Under the pieces are notes generated by a model, which did no database searches, was not told the DNA's origin, and worked only from the letters and a program-made list of their open reading frames with translations. Shown here piece after piece: positions 57,421-64,000 of a DNA stretch of 64,000 nucleotides. Position 1 is the stretch's first letter, and every line of letters begins with the position of its first letter. Source of the DNA: DAOUAE01 sp034433795 (GTDB lineage Bacteria; Chloroflexota; UBA6077; FW602-bin22; DAOUAE01); contig DAOUAE010000002.1 in the NCBI GenBank assembly GCA_034433795.1, forward strand, positions 161,587 to 225,586, read 5' to 3'. Made by a program: the position numbers and the translations under genes.

Positions 57421-57437
57421 CCGAATAAATTATTCGG
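57421..57437. promoter_or_regulatory. 17-bp AT-rich perfect palindrome CCGAATAAATTATTCGG (candidate iron box)
   Basis: Arms of 8 bp around a central A, framed by GTTA (57411-57414) and TAAC (57440-57443). It lies in the leader, about +12 to +28 from the predicted FTR1 operon start and 56 bp before the ATG. It is far more AT-rich than its surroundings, as metalloregulator boxes are. Which of Fur or DtxR binds cannot be told. A further perfect palindrome GGCTGGCCAGCC is at 57455-57466. Confidence 0.7.
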
Positions 57438-57493
57438 AGTAACTGCACTCCCTTGGCTGGCCAGCCATACTTTCCGGAGACCGGGAGACCACG

Positions 57494-58990
57494 ATGCGCT
57501 GTTCGCTCCGTCATATACTCGCCGGCGTCCTCGGCTGTCTTCTCCTGCTGAGCGGGCTCCGGCCGGGCCAGGCCGCCGCGAGTTCGGCTGAGCACCTGGC
57601 CGCGCTCGTCACGCCCCTCGACACCGCCCTGGCGCGCCTGGCGGCCGGCGACGCGGCCGGCGCGCGGGCCGCGTACCAGGCCTTTGACGACGGGTGGTCC
57701 ACGGTCGAAGACGACGTGCGGGCCCAGTCGCCGGCGCTCTACCAGGAGATCGAGGAGGCCATGGAGGCGGCTGCGGCCACCCTTCGGGCTGAGCCCCTCG
57801 ACGGCGCCCGCGCTCAGGCGGCGTTGCGCCGCCTTCGGGCCGCCCTCCTCACGGGCCCGGCCGTCCTCGCTCCGGCGGCGCCGGTCGCCGAGCCGGCCTT
57901 CCTGGCCGCTGCGGTCGCCCACCTCGATCAGGCCCTGGCCCGCCTTGACGCCGGCGATCCCGACGGGGCGCTCGGGGCGGTCGCCGCCTTCCGGCGGGAC
58001 TGGCCGCAGGTCGAGGGGCTGGTCAAGGCGCGCTCGCGCACGGTGTACACCGCCACCGAGACCCAGATGGCCACGGTGACGGCGCAGCTGACGCAGCGTC
58101 CCCCGGACCTGGCCGGCGCCCGCCGGACTCTCCAGCAGCTGCGCGCCGACCTCGCCCCCCTCATTGACAGCGCACCCCGGTATGGGGTCCTCGACGCGGC
58201 CTTTCTTCTCCTGCGCGAGGGGCTCGAGGCCCTGCTGGTGATGGGGGCACTGCTCGCCTTCCTGACCCGGACGAACAACGCCGATAAGGGCCGCTGGGTG
58301 TGGGCCGGCGGCGGCGCCGGCGTTATCGCCAGCCTCGCGGTGGCCCTGGCCCTCAACACGCTCCTCACCCAGGTGGCCGGCGCGAACGCCGAGTGGCTCG
58401 AGGGGCTGACCAGCCTCAGCGCGGCCGCCCTACTGGTCTACGTCAGTCACTGGCTGCACGCCAAAGCCAGCCTGAGCGCCTGGCAGCGATATCTCCACGC
58501 CCAGACGAGCCTGGCCCTGGCGCGCAACAGCCTCTTCTCCCTGGCGCTGATCGCCTTTCTGGCCGTCTTCCGGGAGGGAGCGGAGACGGTGCTTCTGTAT
58601 ATCGGTCTCGCCCCCTCTATCCGCCCGGGCGACCTGGCCCTGGGCCTGGGGCTGGGCGTCACGGGACTTGTGGCGATGGGCCTGCTCACGCTGATCCTGG
58701 GCGTTCGGCTGCCCGTCCGCCCCTTCTTCCGCCTGGCCAGTCTGCTGGTCTACTATCTGGCCTTCAAGTTCACCGGCGCGGGCCTGCACGCGCTCCAGGT
58801 CACGGGCGCCGTCGGGGCCACGCCGCTCCGGTTCCTTCCCGAGATCGATTTCCTCGGGCTCTTTCCGACGTGGGAGACCACGGCCGCCCAGCTGGGACTG
58901 CTGGCGGTCGCCCTGGCGGTGCTGGTAAGCGATCGCTGGCGCCGCCGGTCGCCGGGCCTCGCAGCCCCGGCCCACGAAACATCACCGTAA
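57494..58990 (+). CDS. FTR1-family iron permease with periplasmic-type N-domain
   Basis: 498 residues. Signal peptide (GVLGCLLLLSGLRPGQAAA), then about 200 residues of helical extracytoplasmic repeat (LDTALARLAAGDAAGARAAY and LDQALARLDAGDPDGALGAV are similar to each other), then seven TM helices with the two iron-binding motifs REGLE (about 241) and REGAE (about 359). This matches EfeU/FTR1 proteins that pass oxidised or chelated iron. It is first in an operon with an iron-binding lipoprotein and permease 13 bp downstream, behind an iron-type control region. Confidence 0.92.
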   Translation: MRCSLRHILAGVLGCLLLLSGLRPGQAAASSAEHLAALVTPLDTALARLAAGDAAGARAAYQAFDDGWSTVEDDVRAQSPALYQEIEEAMEAAAATLRAEPLDGARAQAALRRLRAALLTGPAVLAPAAPVAEPAFLAAAVAHLDQALARLDAGDPDGALGAVAAFRRDWPQVEGLVKARSRTVYTATETQMATVTAQLTQRPPDLAGARRTLQQLRADLAPLIDSAPRYGVLDAAFLLLREGLEALLVMGALLAFLTRTNNADKGRWVWAGGGAGVIASLAVALALNTLLTQVAGANAEWLEGLTSLSAAALLVYVSHWLHAKASLSAWQRYLHAQTSLALARNSLFSLALIAFLAVFREGAETVLLYIGLAPSIRPGDLALGLGLGVTGLVAMGLLTLILGVRLPVRPFFRLASLLVYYLAFKFTGAGLHALQVTGAVGATPLRFLPEIDFLGLFPTWETTAAQLGLLAVALAVLVSDRWRRRSPGLAAPAHETSP

Positions 58991-59003
58991 AACTGGAGGT
59001 GCG

Positions 59004-60170
59004 ATGTCGTCTCAACCGCTGAGTCGTCGGCTGTTTCTCAAGACGGGCGTGACCCTGCTCGCCCTCGGGCCGCTGGTGGCCTGCGCCCCGGCAGCCCCGA
59101 CGCCGGCGCCGACCAGGCCGGCGGAGACGCCGAAACCGGCGGCCACGCCCACGCCGACCCCGGCGCCGACGACGCCGACTGTGGCGCCCACCCCGACCCT
59201 GACCGTCGCCCCGAAGAGCCTGGCGGGCCAGGAGCTGGTCCTCTACTCGGCCCGCAAGGAGGACCTCATGGCCCCGTTGCTTCAGGCCTTCCAGAGCCAG
59301 ACGGGGATCAGGGTCATCCTCAAGTCGGGGGCGCCGGGCGAACTGGCCCTGCTCATCGAGCAGGAGCGGCAGAACCCCCAGGGCGATGTCTACTTCACCA
59401 CCGACGCCGGCACCGCCGAGACCCTGCGCGAGAAGGGGCTGCTCGAGCCCTATCAGGCGCCGGGGGCGCGGGCCATCCCCGACGAGTTCAAGGCCCCCGA
59501 CGGCAGCTGGGTGGGCGTCATCGGCCGGGTTCGCACCATCATCTACAACACCAACCTGGTCACGGAGGCCGAGACGCCCCGCTCGGTCTTCGAGCTGACC
59601 GATCCGAAATGGAAGGGTAAGGTGGCTCTGGCCGCGATCCGCGAGGGGGGTGTCCGCCTCTGGCTGGCCTCGCTGATGGTCCTGAAGGGCGAGGAGTTCA
59701 CCACCAGGTACATCAAGGACCTCCTGGCCAACGGGGCCAGGGTCCTGGCCGACCACACTCAGGTCCGCAAGGCGGTGGGCCGGGGCGAGTTCGCCCTGGG
59801 GCTGGTCAATCACTACTACTATGTCTTCGAGAAGCGCGAGGGCTCACCGGTCGGTCTCATCTACCCCGACCAGGGTCCCAACGACGTTGGGGCGCTGGTG
59901 ATGCCGCTGGCGGTGGCCATCATCAAGGGCGCCCGGCACCCCGAGGCCGCCCGGGCCTTTATCGATTTCACCCTCAGCCCGGCGGGACAGAAGCCGCTGA
60001 TGGAGCAGGAGAACGAGATCTCGCTCATCCCGGGGGTCTCTCTGCCCAATAAGGTGCCGGGGGTCAAGGAACTGGGGGAGTTCAAGCGCAGCCCGGTGAC
60101 CGTGGCCGACCTGGCCAAAGTGCTGCCAAAGGTGGTCCAGGTCTTCACCCCGCTTCTCAGCAGCGCCTGA
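59004..60170 (+). CDS. Tat-exported Fe(III)-binding lipoprotein (FbpA/AfuA type)
   Basis: 388 residues from ATG 59004 behind GGAGGTG. Twin-arginine lipoprotein signal (SRRLFLKTGVTLLALGPLVAC), Pro/Thr linker to about residue 70, then an SBP_bac_6-type body: LVLYSARKEDLMAPLLQAFQ, FTTDAGTAETLREKGLLEPY, VGVIGRVRTIIYNTNLV, FELTDPKWKGKVALA and GLVNHYYYVFEKREG, where Tyr residues in YYY are expected iron ligands. It hands iron to the permease whose ATG overlaps its stop (TGATG). Confidence 0.93.
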   Translation: MSSQPLSRRLFLKTGVTLLALGPLVACAPAAPTPAPTRPAETPKPAATPTPTPAPTTPTVAPTPTLTVAPKSLAGQELVLYSARKEDLMAPLLQAFQSQTGIRVILKSGAPGELALLIEQERQNPQGDVYFTTDAGTAETLREKGLLEPYQAPGARAIPDEFKAPDGSWVGVIGRVRTIIYNTNLVTEAETPRSVFELTDPKWKGKVALAAIREGGVRLWLASLMVLKGEEFTTRYIKDLLANGARVLADHTQVRKAVGRGEFALGLVNHYYYVFEKREGSPVGLIYPDQGPNDVGALVMPLAVAIIKGARHPEAARAFIDFTLSPAGQKPLMEQENEISLIPGVSLPNKVPGVKELGEFKRSPVTVADLAKVLPKVVQVFTPLLSSA

Positions 60171-61795
60171 TGGCCGCGCCGCTGACGCTGCCCCGTCCTC
60201 GCGCGCTGAGCGGGCTGGCCCCGGCCCTCCTCGGGGCCAGCCCCGTGCTCCTGGTGCTGGGGTACCTCGTCGCTCTGGCGGTCAGCAGTCCGTGGGAGAG
60301 GCTTGTCGCCGGTCTCGGTGCCGTCCAGCCGATCGCCCTGGCCGGACGGGTCCTGGGGCTGGCGGTCGGGGCCACCCTCTGGGCGGCACTGCTGGCCGTC
60401 CCCACCGCCGCCCTGGTGAACCTGACCGATCTACCCGGTCGGCGGCTCTGGCGCTGGCTGGCGCCGCTGCCGCTGGCCATTCCCCCGTACGTCGGCGCCC
60501 TGGTCTACCTCCTGGTCCTGGCCCCCGGCGGCCTGGTCCACCAGGCCCTGGCCGCCCTTCTCCAGCGCCCTCCCTACCAGGTCGCCTTCCCCTCGGTCAT
60601 CTACAGCCCGGCCGGGGCGGCCTTCGTCCTGGGGCTTTTCACCTACCCCTATCTCTTTCTGGTGGTGGACAGCGCCCTCCAGCGGCTAAACCCAGCGCTC
60701 GAAGAGGCGGCCATCAGTCTGGGCGCCAGTCGCTGGCAGGTCTTCTGGCGGGTGACCCTGCCGCTTTTGCGACCGGCCCTGCTGGGCGGGGGTCTGCTGA
60801 TCTTTATGTACGGGCTGGTCGACTTCGGGGTGGTGGCCCTGCTGCGGGTTCAGACCTTCACCACCGTGATCTACACCTTCCTTCTGGCCGGGTTCGACCT
60901 GGCGGCGGCCGCCGCCCTCTCGCTGGTCCTGGTGGTTCTCATCTGGGGCGTGCTTCTTCTGCAGCGGCGGCTGCTGGGCCAGGCCGCCTACACGGTGGTG
61001 ACCGGCCGACTCCGGCCGCGATCCCTCACCGCGCTCGGGCGCTGGCGGTGGCCGGCGCTGCTGGTCCCGCTGGTGCCGGTCGGCCTGGGACTGGTCCTGC
61101 CGCTCACGGTCCTGGTCTGGCACGCCCTGACCCTGGGGGGGCCGGTCGGTCTGGGGCTCTTTCTCCAGCGGCAGCTGCCCTATCTCCGGAACAGCCTGCT
61201 GGTGGCCGGGCTGGGGGCCACGGCGGCCCTGGTCCTGAGCGCCGCTCTGGCCTGGTGGGGGCTGCGCCGGCCGGGGGGCTGGTGGCTGGCACTGGCGCTC
61301 CAGGCCGGCTACGCCCTGCCGGGGACGGTGCTGGGGTTAAGCCTGGTCGGGCTATCCTGGCGGCTCTTTCCCTTTCTTTACGGAACGCCCTGGCTGCTGG
61401 TGGTGGCCTACACCATTCTTTACAGCGCCACCGCCTTCCAGGCTGTCCGGGCCACCTTCGCCCAGATCCAGCCGGCGCTGGAGGAGGCGGCCCGGAGCCT
61501 CGGGCACAGCCCCCTGGCCGCCTTCTGGCGGGTGGTGGTGCCCCTGGCCTGGCCGGGCTTCGTCGGCGGCTGGACCCTGGCGTTCATCCCGGCGATGCGC
61601 GAGCTGGCGGCGACACTCATCATCCGGCCGCCCGGCTTCGACACCCTGCCGGTGCGGGTCTGGGTGCACATGCAGGATGTCGGGCCGACCGACCCACGGG
61701 GAGCGGCGGTGGCGCTGCTCCTGGTGCTGGCCATCGGTCTCGGCTGGGTCGGCGCCCTCAGTCTGCGCCGGCCGCTGACGAGCGATCTGCCCTGA
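60170..61795 (+). CDS. Fe(III) ABC transporter permease (FbpB type, two fused halves)
   Basis: 541 residues, about twelve TM helices. Two EAA loops show it is a fused double permease: EEAAISLGASRWQVFWRVTL near residue 180 and EEAARSLGHSPLAAFWRVVV near 438. Partner of the FbpA-like lipoprotein; the FbpC ATPase does not follow, so it must be elsewhere or shared. The gene ends convergently inside the cinA 3' end (38-bp overlap). Confidence 0.93.
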   Translation: MAAPLTLPRPRALSGLAPALLGASPVLLVLGYLVALAVSSPWERLVAGLGAVQPIALAGRVLGLAVGATLWAALLAVPTAALVNLTDLPGRRLWRWLAPLPLAIPPYVGALVYLLVLAPGGLVHQALAALLQRPPYQVAFPSVIYSPAGAAFVLGLFTYPYLFLVVDSALQRLNPALEEAAISLGASRWQVFWRVTLPLLRPALLGGGLLIFMYGLVDFGVVALLRVQTFTTVIYTFLLAGFDLAAAAALSLVLVVLIWGVLLLQRRLLGQAAYTVVTGRLRPRSLTALGRWRWPALLVPLVPVGLGLVLPLTVLVWHALTLGGPVGLGLFLQRQLPYLRNSLLVAGLGATAALVLSAALAWWGLRRPGGWWLALALQAGYALPGTVLGLSLVGLSWRLFPFLYGTPWLLVVAYTILYSATAFQAVRATFAQIQPALEEAARSLGHSPLAAFWRVVVPLAWPGFVGGWTLAFIPAMRELAATLIIRPPGFDTLPVRVWVHMQDVGPTDPRGAAVALLLVLAIGLGWVGALSLRRPLTSDLP

Positions 61796-63017
61796 GCAGC
61801 CAGCGCCGCAGGAAGTCCAGCGCGGCCACCGCCGCCCGGCCCTTGATCTGGACCCGCGTGTTGCCGAAGCCGATCTCGCTCTGACCGACCGTCCCCCATG
61901 GCGTGGCCAGGGCCAGGTGGAGCGTCCCCGGGCGCTGACCGTCCACCGGCTCGGGCCCCAGGACCGCTCCCAGGGCCAGGGCCAGGTCGGCGCCGGTGGC
62001 CCGCCGGACCGCTCCGGCCAGGGCCTCGGTCACCGGCCGGCTGAGGAGACCATGGGCGGCCACCAGATCGGGGTCGACCCCCAGCCGGGCCAGGTCGGCA
62101 CCCGTCGGGGCCACGATCCCCCCGCGGTACCACTGGGGGTGATCGATCTCGTCGGTGATGAGGCTGGCTAGCGCCCCGCCGGTCGTGGTCTCGCCGGTGG
62201 CCAGGCTCCACTCCCGCGCCCGGAGCAGCTGCCCCACCACCCCGGCCATGGTCTCGTCGTCGGCGCCGTAGACCGCCTCGCCCAGCCGGCGGCGGACCTC
62301 CTCCTCGGCCGGCGCCAGCATGGCCCGGGCCGTGGCCGGGTCAGGGGCCTTGGCCGTGATCCGGACGTGGATGCCGTCGCTCTTGGCGTAGGTGGCCAGC
62401 GTCGGGTTGGTCGAGCGGATAAGGGGAGCGATGATCTCCTCGACCGCCGACTCACCGATCCCCCAGACCTTGAGGAGCCGGGTCTGGATCGTGCCGCCGC
62501 CCAGGCGTGTCAGGAGCCGTGGCACGACCTCGTGGGTCCACATGCGGACCATCTCGGTGGGCACGCCGGGCATGGCCACGATGAGGCGGCCGTCGCGCTC
62601 GACCCACCAGCCGGGGGCGGTGCCGATGGGGTTGGGCAGGACCTGGGCCGAAGGGATGAGGGTGGCCTGTTTGAGGTTGCGCTCGGGCATCGGGCGCCCG
62701 CGCTGGGCGAAGTAGGCGCGCAGGGCCTGCTCCAGTTCCGGCACCACCCGCATCTCCTCGCCCAGGACCGCGGCGATGGCCTCGCGGGTCAGGTCATCCT
62801 CGGTCGGTCCCAGGCCGCCGGTGACGATGGTCAGGTCCGAGCGCTCCCAGGCCCGGCGCAGGACCTCAGTTAGCCGGCCGAGGTTATCGCCGACCTGGGA
62901 GATCCAGTAGAGATCGATGCCCAGCGGCTGGAGCTGCTGGGCCAGATAGGCGGCGTTGGTGTCGACGATAAACCCGAGCAAGAGTTCGGTCCCCACCGAG
63001 ACAATTTCGGCCCGCAT
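61758..63017 (-). CDS. cinA: CinA-family protein (molybdopterin-binding domain plus NMN amidohydrolase)
   Basis: 419 residues from ATG 63017. N-terminal MoCF-like domain: MRAEIVSVGTELLLGFIVDT, LTIVTGGLGPTEDDLTREAI, MPGVPTEMVRMWTHEV. C-terminal PncC-type domain from about 260: SLATGETTTGGALASLITDE, YRGGIVAPTGADLARLGVD, ATGADLALALGAVLGPEP. It recycles NMN or ADP-ribose derivatives. PncC has TAESCTGG; here GETTTGG replaces ESCTGG, so the Cys is missing. A -10 TATACT is at 63060-63065. Confidence 0.92.
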   Translation of the reverse strand: MRAEIVSVGTELLLGFIVDTNAAYLAQQLQPLGIDLYWISQVGDNLGRLTEVLRRAWERSDLTIVTGGLGPTEDDLTREAIAAVLGEEMRVVPELEQALRAYFAQRGRPMPERNLKQATLIPSAQVLPNPIGTAPGWWVERDGRLIVAMPGVPTEMVRMWTHEVVPRLLTRLGGGTIQTRLLKVWGIGESAVEEIIAPLIRSTNPTLATYAKSDGIHVRITAKAPDPATARAMLAPAEEEVRRRLGEAVYGADDETMAGVVGQLLRAREWSLATGETTTGGALASLITDEIDHPQWYRGGIVAPTGADLARLGVDPDLVAAHGLLSRPVTEALAGAVRRATGADLALALGAVLGPEPVDGQRPGTLHLALATPWGTVGQSEIGFGNTRVQIKGRAAVAALDFLRRWLLRADRSSAAGAD

Positions 63018-63059
63018 GGCCTGTCCTCTGCCTCCCTCTGCGGCGGTCTTCGGCCAGAC

Positions 63060-63065
63060 AGTATA
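63060..63065 (-). promoter_or_regulatory. -10 TATACT of cinA
   Basis: Minus-strand TATACT, 43 bp before the cinA ATG; no clear -35. Back to back with the plus-strand promoter at 63091-63119. Confidence 0.5.
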
Positions 63066-63090
63066 GCACAGGCGCGCGCCAACACCCCTA

Positions 63091-63119
63091 TTGACAGGGT
63101 AGAGAACCAGCCATACAAT
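63091..63119 (+). promoter_or_regulatory. Consensus promoter TTGACA-17-TACAAT
   Basis: Perfect -35 TTGACA (63091-63096), 17-bp spacer, -10 TACAAT (63114-63119), 90 bp before the lipoprotein ATG. The leader contains a direct repeat GTCGACACGCAGTTAACACC / CAGTCAACACC near 63130-63158. Confidence 0.85.
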
Positions 63120-63209
63120 CCTGACTGCGGTCGACACGCAGTTAACACCCAGTCAACACCGCTCTCCCGGGCGGTGGTCTGGGCCAATCTTCGTAAGGAG
63201 GGTTCTGCT

Positions 63210-64000
63210 ATGGGCAGCCGTCTGACGCGTCGGCAGCTGATCCGCGGCGCCATCACCCTGGCGGCGCTGGGGCCGCTGGCGGCGGCCTGCGCCCCGGCCC
63301 CCCAGCCCACACCGACCCCCAAGCCCGCCGAGAAACCGGCTGAAAACCCCGCCCAGCCCACACCCACCGCCACCCCCGCCCCCGCCGCCAAACCCGCCGA
63401 AAAGCCGGCCCAGCCCACACCCACCCCCGCCGCCGTCGCCAAGGTCCGCGACGTCCCCCGCAACCGCACGCTCGTTCTCATCTGGGGCGGTCGGGAGGGC
63501 CGTTACATCGACCACGACCTCTGGAATCCCTACGCCATCGGCGCCAACCACCAGAACGGGCCGGGGATCTTCTACGAGCCGCTGGCCTTCTACAGCGCCT
63601 TCGCCGACAAGATGATCCCCTGGCTGGCCGAAAGCTGGCAGTACTCCCCCGACTACAAACAACTGGAAATCACCCTCCGCCCCGGCATCACCTGGAGCGA
63701 CGGCGTCCCCTTCTCGGCGGAAGACGTGGCCTTCACCCTCAACACCCTGCGGGATCTGGGCCCCCAGGTCCGCTGGGGCGTCGATGTCCAGCAGTTCGTC
63801 GAGGAGGCCCGCGCCGTCTCCGACCGCAAGGTGGTGGTCCGCTTCAAGGTGCCCGCCCCCCGCTTCTTCTACTTTATGAGCTACAAGTTCGACATCGGCG
63901 TCTACATCGTCCCCAAGCACATCTTCCAGGGCCAGGACTGGACCAAGTTCACCCACTTCGACCTGGCCAAGGGCTGGCCGGTGACCACCGGACCCTGGCG
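63210..64000 (+). CDS. Peptide/nickel-type ABC transporter binding lipoprotein (DppA/OppA family), 3' end outside window
   Basis: 263 codons visible from ATG 63210, behind AAGGAGGG with 7-bp spacing. Twin-arginine lipoprotein signal (LTRRQLIRGAITLAALGPLA then AAC), a Lys/Pro/Thr linker with repeats of PAEKPA and AQPTPT to about residue 75, then SBP_bac_5 features: IFYEPLAFYS, IPWLAESWQYSPDYKQLEIT, LRPGITWSDGVPFSAEDVAF and VPKHIFQG. It captures peptides or similar solutes for a permease presumably downstream. No long reading frame closes before the window end. Confidence 0.92.
   Translation, partial: MGSRLTRRQLIRGAITLAALGPLAAACAPAPQPTPTPKPAEKPAENPAQPTPTATPAPAAKPAEKPAQPTPTPAAVAKVRDVPRNRTLVLIWGGREGRYIDHDLWNPYAIGANHQNGPGIFYEPLAFYSAFADKMIPWLAESWQYSPDYKQLEITLRPGITWSDGVPFSAEDVAFTLNTLRDLGPQVRWGVDVQQFVEEARAVSDRKVVVRFKVPAPRFFYFMSYKFDIGVYIVPKHIFQGQDWTKFTHFDLAKGWPVTTGPW

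Noticed and set aside
63091..63209. Riboswitch in the leader of the peptide-binding lipoprotein gene
   Set aside because: The leader is only about 85 nt after the predicted start and shows short direct repeats but no conserved riboswitch core that I recognise.
1..64000. CRISPR array, tRNA, rRNA or prophage
   Set aside because: No regularly spaced repeats, no cloverleaf or rRNA stretches, no phage structural or integrase genes were seen; the only phage-like trace is the MuF-like Cys motif at 34.2 kb.

Overview
The window is a continuous piece of a high-GC bacterial chromosome (host genes look roughly 70% G+C). It is densely packed, with many 1-4 bp start/stop overlaps, frequent GTG starts, and long Pro/Thr-rich linkers behind Tat-type lipoprotein signals (63.2, 59.0 and 52.5 kb). 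Menaquinone rather than ubiquinone methylation, the Pro/Thr linkers, the CPBP, PolX and MoxR/VWA content and the lack of outer-membrane genes suggest a Chloroflexota-like lineage. This is inference from gene content; no rRNA or tRNA gene is visible.

Layout. 0-2.1 kb: end of an SsuB/TauB-type ABC importer plus menG. 2.2-11.2 kb: seven tightly packed genes for a cell-surface glycan (two GT-C-like membrane proteins, a Tat-exported clan GH-A glycosidase, two GT2 enzymes, a flippase-like protein, one unknown). 11.2-14.9 kb: PolX with an apparently ruined polymerase site, a DUF2795-like protein, a phosphoesterase and a small membrane protein. 14.9-18.7 kb: minus-strand operon ltaE-aroK-aroB-pheA. 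18.8-23.4 kb: HtrA protease, class A PBP and CPBP protease. 23.4-24.9 kb: hisA-hisF. 25.0-32.0 kb: small unknown, DUF421 protein, a tandem-AAA MoxR protein with its VWA partner, mutL. 32.1-36.8 kb: RidA, an M24-like protein without metal ligands, a zinc-ribbon membrane protein, formamidase, Gfo/Idh oxidoreductase and Nudix hydrolase. 36.9-39.8 kb: SPFH protein and larB-larC (nickel-pincer cofactor).

39.9-42.7 kb is a mobile island. A decayed ISAs1-family element keeps both terminal repeats and a 9-bp target duplication, and abuts an AT-richer IS200/IS605 element with tnpA and a full-length tnpB. The tnpB stop overlaps the start of a Mut7-C RNase gene, which overlaps a 731-residue protein combining zinc ribbon, acetyltransferase-like region, ABC ATPase and ASCH domain (42.7-45.4 kb). 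This pair is the most unusual unit in the window and the best candidate for an incompletely described system, probably acting on RNA. On its far side lies a LarA-like gene (46.3-47.6 kb).

47.7-53.8 kb: M24 peptidase, a remnant of a sugar permease, a complete sugar ABC importer with two perfect 12-bp stem-loops around the first permease start, and a CPA2 antiporter. 53.9-55.7 kb: a frameshifted DapA-family aldolase and an HpaI-type aldolase with a 22-bp palindrome in its leader. 55.9-61.8 kb: an iron block in which a DtxR-TIGR04076 fusion and a Fur protein diverge from an FTR1-FbpA-FbpB uptake operon across a control region with overlapping promoters and two palindromes. 61.8-64 kb: cinA and the start of a peptide-type binding lipoprotein.

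No stretch longer than about 300 bases lacks a gene or mobile element.
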